The notes beneath the pieces were generated by a model, which was not told the DNA's origin, did not search any database, and saw nothing but the letters and a program-made list of their open reading frames with translations. Both the position numbers and the translations under genes were made by a program. Below are positions 15,438 through 23,815 of a DNA stretch of 50,162 nucleotides, piece after piece. Source of the stretch: Amniculibacterium aquaticum (GTDB lineage: Bacteria > Bacteroidota > Bacteroidia > Flavobacteriales > Weeksellaceae); contig NZ_REFA01000017.1 in NCBI RefSeq assembly GCF_003852705.1, positions 1 through 50,162 of the forward strand, read 5' to 3'. Position 1 is the stretch's first letter, and every line of letters starts with the position of its first letter.

Positions 15438-15469
15438 CAAATATAAAACTAATTTTTGAAAACTAACAA
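15438..15469 (-). promoter_or_regulatory. Putative hup promoter
   Basis: -7 box TATATTTG at 15445-15438 on the minus strand and TTG at 15469-15467, 21 nt apart. The -33 element lies inside the first codons of divergent mutY. Confidence 0.5.
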
Positions 15470-16517
15470 ACAAAACCCTGATTTTCCACACCTTGGTAAA
15501 AAATTATTGAAATGGTACGATTTTCATGGCCGTGACCTGCCATTTCGAAATACTCAAACTCCTTATAATATATGGATCAGTGAAATTATTTTTCAACAAA
15601 CCCGTATAGATCAAGGTCTGTCGTATTATACTAAATTTATTCATCGATTCCCAACGATTTCGGATTTGGCAGTGGCTCCACAAGATGAAGTCTTATTGTA
15701 TTGGAAGGGTTTAGGCTATTATTCCAGAGCTCTTAATTTGCATAAAACAGCTAAAATTATTCATGGCGATAGAAATGGGATTTTCCCTACGGCTTATCAA
15801 GATCTTTTAAAGTTGCCCGGAATTGGCAAGTACACGGCAGCGGCCATAGTAAGCATTTGTTACGGCGTTGCAATGCCAGCAGTCGATGGTAATTTTTATC
15901 GAGTTTTTAGTCGTTTGTTTGCTGATGATTTTGATGTGTCGAACGCTTCTGCTTTTCAATATTATTCAGATTTGGCCTTGAGGGTGATGCCTAAGACAAA
16001 TCCTGGAGAATTTAACCAAGCGATTATGGATCTAGGATCTTCGGTGTGCAAACCCAAAAATCCAGATTGCGATAAATGCCCTTTTGTGGACGATTGCTTG
16101 GCTTTTCAGCTGGGAAAAGTACAAGAGTTTCCTTACAAATCCAAAAAACAAAAAGTTTCAGAACAATCGATGGACTATTATTTTATCACCTTTCAAGATC
16201 GGTTTTTTATACAACAACGAGACGATCTTGGGATTTGGAAAAAACTTTTTGAGCTCCCACAGACATTGCCCGATCGACTTTCAGAATGCATCGTTTCTAC
16301 ATCAACCGTAGAACATAAACTCTCTCATCGGAAATTGAAAATTAATTTCCACCATGTGGTTGTAGAAGATGAAAAGGATTTTATTTCCATCGCGAAGTCC
16401 AACTCAAATATTTGTATAAATCCTTTGCAGTTGCAACGCTACGCATTTCCCAACCCCATCGATAATTATTTAAAAACAAGGGCGTTTTCTTCTTCAATTC
16501 CATTAAATTCTTTGTGA
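15456..16517 (+). CDS. mutY: A/G-specific adenine DNA glycosylase MutY
   Basis: A 353-residue base-excision glycosylase that removes adenine opposite 8-oxoguanine. Visible features: the N-terminal GRDLPFR, catalytic Glu43 in SEIIFQQTR, the helix-hairpin-helix LPGIGKYTAAAI, catalytic Asp144 in AVDGNFYRV, and the iron-sulfur loop with Cys198, Cys205, Cys208 and Cys214 (spacing 6, 2, 5). A NUDIX-like C-terminal domain recognising 8-oxoG starts near residue 235. No ATG is available: a stop codon lies two codons upstream, and the first usable codon is TTG at 15456, giving MKTNKQNPDFP. It is divergent from hup by 47 bp. gldD follows 41 nt downstream. Confidence 0.92.
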   Translation: MKTNKQNPDFPHLGKKLLKWYDFHGRDLPFRNTQTPYNIWISEIIFQQTRIDQGLSYYTKFIHRFPTISDLAVAPQDEVLLYWKGLGYYSRALNLHKTAKIIHGDRNGIFPTAYQDLLKLPGIGKYTAAAIVSICYGVAMPAVDGNFYRVFSRLFADDFDVSNASAFQYYSDLALRVMPKTNPGEFNQAIMDLGSSVCKPKNPDCDKCPFVDDCLAFQLGKVQEFPYKSKKQKVSEQSMDYYFITFQDRFFIQQRDDLGIWKKLFELPQTLPDRLSECIVSTSTVEHKLSHRKLKINFHHVVVEDEKDFISIAKSNSNICINPLQLQRYAFPNPIDNYLKTRAFSSSIPLNSL

Positions 16518-16546
16518 AGAATATGAGCAACTTCCGATTAAAAATG

Positions 16547-16554
16547 TATTTTTG
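16547..16554 (+). promoter_or_regulatory. -7 box of gldD, 4 nt from the ATG
   Basis: TATTTTTG followed by CCGA and the ATG at 16559. No convincing -33 TTG is seen. This supports the start at 16559 over upstream in-frame codons and predicts a leaderless message. Confidence 0.4.
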
Positions 16555-16558
16555 CCGA

Positions 16559-17110
16559 ATGCTTAAAAAAATAGTCTTTGTTTTATTAGGAAGTCTTCTG
16601 TTTTCATGTTCAGAAGACGCACATCCAAAACCGTATGGAGAGCTTCGTTTGGAATATCCAAAGGCTCAATACCAAAAGTTTGATGCCTGTTCTTATGATT
16701 TTGAATATTCGAATTTTGCAAAAATCACGGATGCCAAAAAACCATGTTGGTATTACATCGATTACCCGGAAATGAAGGCAAAGGTATTTATTACCTATTT
16801 CCCAATAAAAAATGATTTCGTTCAGCATGTCAAAGAATCCGAGAAAATGGTTTACGAACACACCATTAAGGCAAGTTCTATCGATACGAAATCGTTCAAC
16901 TATCCCGATAGAAAAGTTTACGGAAATTTCTACGAACTCAAAGGGCAAAGTGCTTCAAACATTCAGTTTTACATTACCGATAGCACCAAGCATTATGTTA
17001 CAGGAAACTTATACTTCAACACAAGACCCAAGCCGGACTCTTTAGCTCCTGCTGTTGGATACATCAAACAAGATCTATTAAGATTAATCGATACATTTCA
17101 TTGGAAATAA
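16559..17110 (+). CDS. gldD: Gliding motility lipoprotein GldD
   Basis: A 183-residue lipoprotein (signal peptide with lipobox LLFSC, Cys17) matching GldD. It shows the PKPYGELRLEYPKAQY segment after the signal and the C-terminal LYFNTRPKPDSLAPA with YIKQDLLRLIDTFHW. GldD is one of the Gld proteins needed for gliding and for the type IX secretion machinery in Flavobacterium, and is anchored in the cell envelope. The frame is open upstream to 16514, but the -7 box at 16547-16554 and the signal peptide argue for the ATG at 16559. In Flavobacterium johnsoniae mutY, ssb and gldE precede gldD; here mutY is the direct neighbour, with neither ssb nor gldE between. Confidence 0.9.
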   Translation: MLKKIVFVLLGSLLFSCSEDAHPKPYGELRLEYPKAQYQKFDACSYDFEYSNFAKITDAKKPCWYYIDYPEMKAKVFITYFPIKNDFVQHVKESEKMVYEHTIKASSIDTKSFNYPDRKVYGNFYELKGQSASNIQFYITDSTKHYVTGNLYFNTRPKPDSLAPAVGYIKQDLLRLIDTFHWK

Positions 17111-17138
17111 TTTTAACATTAAAAAATACTTAGAAAAT

Positions 17139-18059
17139 ATGAAACTTATTGCAGTAGGGACGGTTGCTTTTGACGCCATTGAAACCCCTTTCGGAAAAAC
17201 AGATAAAATATTAGGTGGAGCTGCAACTTACATCGGTCTTGCCGCTGCCGCTATGAAAACTCCAGTTCATTTGGTGTCCGTAATCGGTGGAGATTTTCCA
17301 CAAGATTATCTGGATATGATGACCGGAAAAGGCATCAACCTGGACGGTGTAGAAATGGTGAAAGAAGGAAAAACCTTTTTCTGGAGCGGAAAGTACCACA
17401 ACGATCTCAATACTCGAGATACTTTGGCTACTGAGCTGAATGTTTTGGAAAATTTCGATCCTAAAATTCCGGAATCGGCTCAAGATGCAGAAGTTCTATT
17501 GATGGGGAATCTTCATCCTGCTGTACAACTTTCGGTATTAGAAAAAATGAACAACAGACCAAAATTGGTGGTCTTGGATACCATGAATTTTTGGATGGAT
17601 CATACTTGGGATCTTTTGATGGAAGTTATTGCCAAAACCGATGTCATTACCATCAACGACGAAGAAGCAAGACAGCTTTCCGGAGAATATTCTTTGGTGA
17701 AAGCCGCTAAAAAAATTCACGAATTGGGACCTAAATATGTGATCATCAAAAAAGGAGAACACGGTGCTTTGCTTTTCCATGAAGGGAGAATTTTTGCCAT
17801 TCCGGCATTGCCATTAGAAGAGGTTTTCGATCCAACAGGTGCAGGAGATACTTTTGCCGGAGGTTTTGTTTCCTACCTTGCGAAAAAAGGAGATTTTTCC
17901 TTTGAAAATATGAAAGCAGCCATTATCGCAGGTTCTGCAATGGCATCGTTTACGGTAGAGAAATTTGGAACCGAAAGGTTAGAAGAAATTACAGAAACCG
18001 ATATCTTAAATCGCGTGAACGACTTCAAAGAACTTACCACTTTTGATGTGGTTATCTAA
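17139..18059 (+). CDS. PfkB family carbohydrate/nucleoside kinase
   Basis: A 306-residue ribokinase-type kinase. The N-terminal glycine motif LGGAATYIGLAAA and the C-terminal PfkB signature DPTGAGDTFAGG (Asp231 to Asp237, the last being the catalytic base) are both complete. Residues KKGEHGALLF form the usual segment before the ATP site. The substrate (sugar, sugar phosphate or nucleoside) cannot be assigned; related flavobacterial proteins are annotated only as PfkB family or sugar kinase. It lies 28 nt after gldD on the same strand and may be cotranscribed. Confidence 0.88.
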   Translation: MKLIAVGTVAFDAIETPFGKTDKILGGAATYIGLAAAAMKTPVHLVSVIGGDFPQDYLDMMTGKGINLDGVEMVKEGKTFFWSGKYHNDLNTRDTLATELNVLENFDPKIPESAQDAEVLLMGNLHPAVQLSVLEKMNNRPKLVVLDTMNFWMDHTWDLLMEVIAKTDVITINDEEARQLSGEYSLVKAAKKIHELGPKYVIIKKGEHGALLFHEGRIFAIPALPLEEVFDPTGAGDTFAGGFVSYLAKKGDFSFENMKAAIIAGSAMASFTVEKFGTERLEEITETDILNRVNDFKELTTFDVVI

Positions 18060-18096
18060 TAAAATATCAATTTTAAGAAATAATTATCATTAATTT

Positions 18097-18129
18097 TTGG
18101 ACGCTATTGTCCATAGAATTATATATTTG
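18097..18129 (+). promoter_or_regulatory. Putative promoter of the peptidylprolyl isomerase gene
   Basis: -7 box TATATTTG at 18122-18129, TTG at 18097-18099, 22-nt spacer. The start codon is 21 nt after the box. Confidence 0.5.
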
Positions 18130-18150
18130 CAATTCTATTAAAAATTAAAT

Positions 18151-19512
18151 ATGACGAAAAAAATAAATTTAACCTTAATATTAGGATTTTTTATGCTCCT
18201 TTTTACGGTTAAAATGAATGCGCAATTGAAACCAGGTGAAATGGTGGACGGGATAGCGGCTGTAATTGGTAACGAAATTGTGTTGGAGTCCGATGTACAG
18301 GAGCAAATGAACTATGCCAAACAGCAAGGTGAGAAAATTACCGACAAATGCCAATTTATGGAGAGAATTCTTAGCCAGAAACTCTTGATCAACGAAGCCA
18401 AAAAAGATACTTTGATTGAGAAAAGAGATGCTGCAATCCGTGAAAGAGCAAACGAAAAGTACAACCAAATGCTGATGTCTTTCCCGGACGAAAAAACCAT
18501 GCTGGATGCCTATAAATTCCGTACCGGTTTCGAAATGAAAAATGCCATCGAAAAAATAGATATTGATAGCTATTACGGTCAGTCAAAATACCAAAGAATC
18601 ACCGAAAAAGTAGATGTAACACCCAACGAAGTTACCAATTTCTATACCACCAATCAGTACCAACTTCCTGAGGTAAAAGACGAAGTAACTTTGGCTAAAA
18701 TCTCTATGTTTCCTGTGCTTACCGAAGCCCATAAACAAGAAATTATCGATCGTTTGAAGAAAATAAAACAAGATATTTTGGGAGGCGAATCTTTTGACAG
18801 CCAAGCCAGAATTTATTCTGAAGACGAAGGAAGTGCTGCAAACGGTGGTCTGTACAAAAACATATCGAAAGGACAAATGGTAAAACCTTTTGAAGCAGCA
18901 GCTCTTAACTTGCAAGAAGGTGAAATTTCTGATCCCATCGAATCCGAATTCGGGTTTCATATCATTCAATTGATCAAAAAAGCAGGTAAAAAATACGATG
19001 CCAAGCACATCTTGATTAAATCGACTCCAAACGACGAAGAGATGGCGAATGCTAAGAAAGAATTGGAAAAAATAAAGCAAAGCATTTTGGACGGTAAAAT
19101 GACTTTTAAAGAAGCTGCATTCAAATATTCCGACGATAAAAAAACAAAATTTAACGGCGGAGTTATGGCCGATGAAAACGGTGATAAGATTGAAAAATTA
19201 AACCTTCCTCCAACTCTAGGTTACCACATTGCCGGACTTAATAAAGGCGATATGACGGATGTTTTTGAAGAAGATGTCAACAAAAGAAAAGCCGTAGCTT
19301 TGGTAAAAGTAGAAGAGGTAATCCCGGCGCATAAACTTACTTTAGAATCCGACTATGACCGTGTAAAACAAATGGCACTGAACCATAAGAAAAACGGAAT
19401 CGTAGAAAAATGGGTGAACGGCGAATTGCCAAATGTATTCATCTCCATCGATAAAAGATATAAAGATTGTAACTTCAAAACCGACTGGAATAAGCAATCT
19501 CTTTCTAAATAA
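18151..19512 (+). CDS. SurA-like periplasmic peptidylprolyl isomerase
   Basis: A 453-residue periplasmic chaperone with a signal peptide (residues 1-24, ending MNAQ). Residues 30-165 match the SurA N-terminal domain (VDGIAAVIGNEIVLESDVQEQ), the part that binds unfolded outer-membrane proteins. Two parvulin (PpiC) domains follow at about 175-275 (SEDEGSAANGGLYKNISKGQ) and 285-390 (KHILIKSTPND, FKYSDDKKTKFNGG). The expected role is folding of beta-barrel proteins before insertion by Bam. It is a single-gene unit with its own promoter and terminator. Confidence 0.9.
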   Translation: MTKKINLTLILGFFMLLFTVKMNAQLKPGEMVDGIAAVIGNEIVLESDVQEQMNYAKQQGEKITDKCQFMERILSQKLLINEAKKDTLIEKRDAAIRERANEKYNQMLMSFPDEKTMLDAYKFRTGFEMKNAIEKIDIDSYYGQSKYQRITEKVDVTPNEVTNFYTTNQYQLPEVKDEVTLAKISMFPVLTEAHKQEIIDRLKKIKQDILGGESFDSQARIYSEDEGSAANGGLYKNISKGQMVKPFEAAALNLQEGEISDPIESEFGFHIIQLIKKAGKKYDAKHILIKSTPNDEEMANAKKELEKIKQSILDGKMTFKEAAFKYSDDKKTKFNGGVMADENGDKIEKLNLPPTLGYHIAGLNKGDMTDVFEEDVNKRKAVALVKVEEVIPAHKLTLESDYDRVKQMALNHKKNGIVEKWVNGELPNVFISIDKRYKDCNFKTDWNKQSLSK

Positions 19513-19523
19513 AACAAATTTAT

Positions 19524-19550
19524 CCTCAATTTTTATTGAGGGTTTTTTTT
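19524..19550 (+). terminator. Intrinsic terminator after the isomerase gene
   Basis: 7-bp stem CCTCAAT / ATTGAGG with a TTTT loop followed by eight T. Confidence 0.75.
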
Positions 19551-19625
19551 GTTCAAATCGAAATTTGTATTTTTACCAACATGAGTAGTTTTATAGACTT
19601 TGGTTTGGCCAAAAAACAAATAGAT

Positions 19626-20570
19626 ATGCAAGAAAATAGAAACAAAATCACCCACTTATTTCAAATCCAGTATCCCATCATCCAAGGCGGTATGATCTGG
19701 CATTCCGGATGGAAATTGGCTTCTGCCGTATCCAATGCCGGAGGTTTGGGACTGATCGGTGCCGGAAGCATGTATCCGGATGTTTTACGAGAAAATATTC
19801 AAAAATGCAAAGCAGCAACCAACAAACCTTTCGGGGTCAATATTCCCATGCTTTATCCCAATTTGGACGAAGTCATTAACATCGTTTTGGAAGAAGGTGT
19901 GAAAATCGTTTTTACCTCGGCAGGCAATCCGAAAACCTACACCGAAGCCTTACAAAAAGAAGGACTGAAGGTGGCTCATGTGGTTTCTTCGACCAAATTC
20001 GCCATGAAATGCGAAGACGCAGGTGTAGATGCGGTTGTTGCAGAAGGTTTTGAAGCCGGTGGACACAACGGAAGAGACGAAACCACCACGCTTTGTCTGA
20101 TTCCAAATGTTAGAAAACACATTACCAAACCACTGATTGCAGCGGGTGGAATTTCCTTGGGTTCGCAAATGAAAGCTGCCATGATTCTAGGAGCCGATGG
20201 GGTGCAGATAGGTTCTCGATTTGCAGCAACAACAGAAGCAAGTGCCCATCAGAACTGGAAAGATAAAATTGTTGAACTGAACGAAGGCGATACGCATCTT
20301 ACCCTGAAAGAGTTGGCACCTGTTCGGTTGGTGAAAAATAAATTCTTCCACGATTTGGAAGAAATTTACCAGTCCGGTAGAAATACAGAAGAACTAAAAA
20401 CGGCTTTGGGAAGAGCAAGAGCCAAAAAAGGAATGTTTGAAGGAGATTTGGTGGAAGGCGAATTGGAAATTGGACAATGCTCGGCTCTGATTCATGAAAT
20501 TTTACCGGTGAGTAAAGTCTTCGAAAATTTAATTAATGAATTTAACCAATCTATTAACCCAACCATTTAG
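19626..20570 (+). CDS. Nitronate monooxygenase / FabK-like flavoprotein
   Basis: A 314-residue TIM-barrel FMN protein. Motifs: IQYPIIQGGMIWHSG, SNAGGLGLIGAG, GFEAGGHNGRD and AAGGISLGSQMKAAMILGADGVQIGSRF, the last being the phosphate-binding part of the FMN site. The family includes nitronate monooxygenase (formerly 2-nitropropane dioxygenase) and the enoyl-ACP reductase FabK; the sequence alone does not decide between them. The frame is open to 19536. The start MQENRNKITHLF at 19626 is preferred because homologs begin there; the ATG at 19581 would add 15 residues. It is convergent with a rhodanese gene across a terminator. Confidence 0.82.
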   Translation: MQENRNKITHLFQIQYPIIQGGMIWHSGWKLASAVSNAGGLGLIGAGSMYPDVLRENIQKCKAATNKPFGVNIPMLYPNLDEVINIVLEEGVKIVFTSAGNPKTYTEALQKEGLKVAHVVSSTKFAMKCEDAGVDAVVAEGFEAGGHNGRDETTTLCLIPNVRKHITKPLIAAGGISLGSQMKAAMILGADGVQIGSRFAATTEASAHQNWKDKIVELNEGDTHLTLKELAPVRLVKNKFFHDLEEIYQSGRNTEELKTALGRARAKKGMFEGDLVEGELEIGQCSALIHEILPVSKVFENLINEFNQSINPTI

Positions 20571-20587
20571 GAAATAATGTCAAAAGA

Positions 20588-20619
20588 AAATCCCTTGTCA
20601 CAGTTTAGACAAGGGATTT
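20588..20619. terminator. Bidirectional terminator between convergent genes
   Basis: Perfect 12-bp stem AAATCCCTTGTC / GACAAGGGATTT with an 8-nt loop, between the nitronate monooxygenase gene and the rhodanese gene. Confidence 0.75.
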
Positions 20620-20622
20620 ATT

Positions 20623-20907
20623 TTATAGATTTTCTAGGGTGTCTTTCAGTTGAGCGTAACCACCACCGTTGTATCCGTTTTTGAATCCGTTGGACTCTAG
20701 CAACTCCAAAGCTTTTCCGCTACGGTTACCGCTTTTACAAAAAAGAACAACGGGACCTTCTAGAGATAAAATTTCATCTTTACGGTCTTCAACTTCACCC
20801 AAAGGGATGTTGATGGCATTATCCATTTCCCCATCCATTTCCAATTCCATAGGTTCTCTAACATCGATTAAGGTGTAGTTCCCTGATTTTAAAATTTCTT
20901 CTAGCAT
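20623..20907 (-). CDS. Single-domain rhodanese-like protein (copy 1)
   Basis: A 94-residue cytosolic rhodanese domain without signal peptide. It carries the entry motif LIDVREPMELEMDGEMDNA and the six-residue active-site loop CKSGNRS (Cys57), suiting persulfide (sulfur) rather than phosphate chemistry. About half its residues match the adjacent upstream gene, so the two are tandem duplicates. The downstream partner of such proteins is usually unspecified sulfur trafficking. A possible -7 box TATTTTTG lies at 20928-20935 on the minus strand. Confidence 0.85.
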   Translation of the reverse strand: MLEEILKSGNYTLIDVREPMELEMDGEMDNAINIPLGEVEDRKDEILSLEGPVVLFCKSGNRSGKALELLESNGFKNGYNGGGYAQLKDTLENL

Positions 20908-21013
20908 GATTTTATTTTTTTATGGGTCAAAAATAAAACTTTCAATACGAATATTGAAAGTTTTTGTAAAAAAAATAGTCGAAGATGAGTCTTCTAAGTC
21001 GCTTTTTGTCTTC

Positions 21014-21304
21014 TTAGTTTTGGTTTCCCATTAACATGTTCAAAAATCCAAAACCACCACCGTTGCTGACATCGTTGATGTTGTGGTTTTGTAGAAACTG
21101 TACTGCCGAAGCCGATCGGCCTCCGCTTCTGCAAAAAAGAATTTTGTGATTGCTAATGTTTTTTATTTCATTCAGTCGGCCCTCAATTTCGCCCAAAGGA
21201 ATGTTGATGGCTTCTTCAAATTTTCCATCCATCTCCAATTCAATCGGTTCTCTAACATCGATTAAGGTATAATTGCCGGTTTTCAATATTTCTTGTAAGT
21301 CCAT
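21014..21304 (-). CDS. Single-domain rhodanese-like protein (copy 2)
   Basis: A 96-residue rhodanese domain, paralog of the downstream gene. It has LIDVREPIELEMDGKFEEA, then the loop CRSGGRS (Cys58), and ends in GGGFGFLNMLMGNQN. The frame is open to an ATG at 21325, but a -7 box TACATTTG (minus strand, 21330-21323) overlaps that codon. Transcription should begin downstream of it, so the ATG at 21304 is the real start. It is divergent from queG with only 55 bp between the starts. Confidence 0.85.
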   Translation of the reverse strand: MDLQEILKTGNYTLIDVREPIELEMDGKFEEAINIPLGEIEGRLNEIKNISNHKILFCRSGGRSASAVQFLQNHNINDVSNGGGFGFLNMLMGNQN

Positions 21305-21316
21305 TGTACTAATATT

Positions 21317-21348
21317 TTGATGCAAATGTATATTAACTCTTATCTTTG
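21317..21348. promoter_or_regulatory. Back-to-back promoters of queG and the rhodanese gene
   Basis: Plus strand: TATCTTTG at 21341-21348 with TTG at 21317-21319 (21-nt spacer), serving queG. Minus strand: TACATTTG at 21330-21323, serving the rhodanese gene. The two -7 boxes are only 10 bp apart, so the two polymerases would compete for the same DNA. Confidence 0.5.
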
Positions 21349-21359
21349 CACAGTAATTT

Positions 21360-22313
21360 ATGTCACAAAAGGAAAATTTTTCTCATCTTATAAAATCCAA
21401 AGCCAAAAAATTTGGTTTTCAATCGTGTGGGATTTCACAAGCCGGTTTTTTAGAATCTGAAGCGCAACCTCTTGAAAATTATCTTAAAAATAACTATCAG
21501 GGCGAGATGAAATATTTGGAAAATCACTTTGATAAACGGTTGGATCCCAGACTTTTGGTGGATGGAGCAAAATCGGTTATTTCTTTGTCCTACAATTATT
21601 TTCCTGAAGAGAAACTTTCTACCCTGGAGAATTTTAAAATTTCAAAATACGCTTATGCACAAGATTATCATGAGGTGATCAAGGACATTCTTCGGGAGAT
21701 GTTGGTCGAATTGCAAGAAGAAATAGGCGAGTTCTCGTTTAGGATTTTCACCGATTCGGCACCGGTTTTAGAAAAAGCCTGGGCCAAAAAATCAGGATTG
21801 GGATGGGTCGGAAAAAATGCTTTGCTGTTGACCAAACAACGAGGATCTTTTCAGTTTTTAGCAGAAATTATTTGCGATTTAGAATTGGAAACAGATCATG
21901 CCGTAACCGATCATTGTGGTTCGTGCAGAAAGTGCATTGATGCATGTCCTACCGATGCGATTGTCTCGGACCGAGTGATTAATGGGAGCAAATGCATTTC
22001 GTATCTAACCATAGAACTGAAAAACGAACTTCCCTCGGAGTTTATGGGTAAAATGGACGATTGGATGTTTGGTTGCGATATCTGTCAAGATGTCTGTCCG
22101 TGGAATCGTTTTGCCCTGCCGCACAACGAAGACCGGTTCCGGCCCAACGATTTTTTAAAATCCTATACCAAAAAAGAATGGCGAGAGATAACCCAAGAGA
22201 TGTTCTCAGAAATCTTTAGAAAATCACCTGTGAAAAGGACAAAATTTGCGGGTTTAAAAAGAAATATTGAGTTTTTAGATTCCAGCAAGGATGAGGTTTT
22301 TTCTGTCGATTAA
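21360..22313 (+). CDS. queG: Epoxyqueuosine reductase QueG
   Basis: A 317-residue cobalamin- and iron-sulfur-dependent enzyme that reduces epoxyqueuosine to queuosine in tRNA wobble positions (EC 1.17.99.6). Catalytic aspartate region [19 protein letters not shown] and WVGKNALL are present. Two 4Fe-4S motifs follow: [15 protein letters not shown] and [10 protein letters not shown]. Length matches the short QueG forms without the HEAT-like C-terminal extension. It is probably cotranscribed with lpd 44 nt downstream, although the two pathways are unrelated. Confidence 0.93.
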   Translation: MSQKENFSHLIKSKAKKFGFQSCGISQAGFLESEAQPLENYLKNNYQGEMKYLENHFDKRLDPRLLVDGAKSVISLSYNYFPEEKLSTLENFKISKYAYAQDYHEVIKDILREMLVELQEEIGEFSFRIFTDSAPVLEKAWAKKSGLGWVGKNALLLTKQRGSFQFLAEIICDLELETDHAVTDHCGSCRKCIDACPTDAIVSDRVINGSKCISYLTIELKNELPSEFMGKMDDWMFGCDICQDVCPWNRFALPHNEDRFRPNDFLKSYTKKEWREITQEMFSEIFRKSPVKRTKFAGLKRNIEFLDSSKDEVFSVD

Positions 22314-22357
22314 AATAATAAGAAAAATCCGTATATTCGCAAAAATAAATTCTGAAA

Positions 22358-23749
22358 ATGAACTACGATATCATTGTTATTGGAAGTGGTCCCGGTGGTT
22401 ATGTAACAGCCATCAGAGCGGCACAACTTGGTTTTAAAACTGCTATTATTGAAAAAGAAAACCTTGGAGGTATCTGTCTTAACTGGGGTTGTATCCCAAC
22501 GAAAGCTTTGTTGAAATCTGCTCATGTTTTCAATTATTTGAAACATGCTGAAGACTACGGTTTGAATAAAGTTGAAAATCCCGGGTTCGATTTTACCAAA
22601 GTGGTTCAAAGAAGCCGTGGCGTTGCTCAAAAAATGAGCGGCGGTATCCAATTCTTAATGAAAAAAAATAAAATTGATGTGATCCTTGGAACTGCTACCG
22701 TAAAACCCGGTAAAAAAGTTTCAGTAACGGATAAAGATGGAAAAGTACAAGAATATGCAGCTCCTCACATCATTATTGCAACAGGTGCAAGATCCAGAGT
22801 ATTGCCAAATCTTCCACAAGATGGAGTGAAGGTCATCGGATACAGACAAGCATTGACATTGCCAGAACAACCAAAATCCATGATCGTTGTAGGTTCTGGA
22901 GCTATTGGAGTAGAGTTTGCAGACTTCTATAACGCAATGGGGACAAAAGTAACCATCGTAGAGTTTATGCCAAGCATTGTTCCGGTTGAGGACGAAGATG
23001 TGTCTAAACACCTTGAAAAATCGTTGAAAAAATCCGGTATCGAAATCATGACCAACGCTTCTGTTGAATCTGTAGATACCAGCGGAAACGGTGTGAAAGC
23101 TTCTGTGAAAACGGCTTCTGGAAATGTAACTTTAGAAGCAGATGTTTTACTTTCTGCGGTAGGTATCGCTGCCAACATAGAAGGAATTGGTCTGGAAGAA
23201 GTAGGAATTAAGACCGATAAAGGTAGAGTTTTGGTCAACGAGTGGTACGAAACTTCTGTACCGGGATATTATGCCATTGGAGATATCCTTCCAACTCAAG
23301 CTCTTGCTCATGTCGCTTCTGCAGAAGGAATTACATGTGTTGAGAAAATTAAAGGCATACATACTGAAAAAATTGACTACGGAAACATCCCTGGATGTAC
23401 CTACTGTCACCCAGAAGTAGCTTCTGTAGGTCTTACAGAAAAGCAAGCCAAAGAGAAAGGTTATGAACTGAAAGTGGGCAAATTCCCATTCTCGGCTTCT
23501 GGAAAAGCTACCGCAAACGGAGATACCGATGGTTTTATCAAAGTTATTTTCGATGCCAAATACGGAGAGTGGCTTGGTTGCCACATGGTAGGTGACGGTG
23601 TAACCGACATGATTGCCGAAGCTGTTGTTGCTAGAAAACTAGAAACTACAGGTCACGAAATCCTAAAATCCATCCATCCACATCCAACCATTTCTGAAGC
23701 GGTGATGGAAGCTGTAGCTGCAGCGTATGGAGAGGTAATCCATATTTAA
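22358..23749 (+). CDS. lpdA: Dihydrolipoyl dehydrogenase (E3)
   Basis: A 463-residue FAD disulfide oxidoreductase, the E3 subunit of 2-oxoacid dehydrogenase and glycine cleavage complexes (EC 1.8.1.4). FAD motif IGSGPGGYVTAIRAAQLG; redox disulfide GGICLNWGCIPTKALL (Cys40, Cys45); NAD motif VGSGAIGVEFADFYNAMG; FAD motif 2 YAIGDI; C-terminal His-Glu pair in HPHPTISEAVMEA. The redox motif has GICLNW where GTCLNV is commoner, a known variant. No E1 or E2 genes are adjacent. It ends at a strong terminator. Confidence 0.95.
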   Translation: MNYDIIVIGSGPGGYVTAIRAAQLGFKTAIIEKENLGGICLNWGCIPTKALLKSAHVFNYLKHAEDYGLNKVENPGFDFTKVVQRSRGVAQKMSGGIQFLMKKNKIDVILGTATVKPGKKVSVTDKDGKVQEYAAPHIIIATGARSRVLPNLPQDGVKVIGYRQALTLPEQPKSMIVVGSGAIGVEFADFYNAMGTKVTIVEFMPSIVPVEDEDVSKHLEKSLKKSGIEIMTNASVESVDTSGNGVKASVKTASGNVTLEADVLLSAVGIAANIEGIGLEEVGIKTDKGRVLVNEWYETSVPGYYAIGDILPTQALAHVASAEGITCVEKIKGIHTEKIDYGNIPGCTYCHPEVASVGLTEKQAKEKGYELKVGKFPFSASGKATANGDTDGFIKVIFDAKYGEWLGCHMVGDGVTDMIAEAVVARKLETTGHEILKSIHPHPTISEAVMEAVAAAYGEVIHI

Positions 23750-23773
23750 CATAATATATTCCAAAATATGATT

Positions 23774-23801
23774 AAAACCACAGAAATTCTGTGGTTTTTT
23801 T
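23774..23801 (+). terminator. Intrinsic terminator after lpdA
   Basis: 10-bp stem AAAACCACAG / CTGTGGTTTT (23774-23783 with 23789-23798), followed by T-run. It abuts the -7 box of the next gene. Confidence 0.75.
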
Positions 23802-23803
23802 GT

Positions 23804-23811
23804 TATATTTG
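23804..23811 (+). promoter_or_regulatory. -7 box of the patatin gene, 4 nt from the ATG
   Basis: TATATTTG then ATAC and the ATG at 23816. The position where a -33 element would lie is occupied by the lpdA terminator stem. Predicts a leaderless message. Confidence 0.45.
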
Positions 23812-23815
23812 ATAC

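Noticed and set aside
19581-19625. Upstream ATG for the nitronate monooxygenase-like gene
   Set aside because: It would add 15 residues that are not part of the family fold; the ATG at 19626 fits homologs better, but this remains uncertain.
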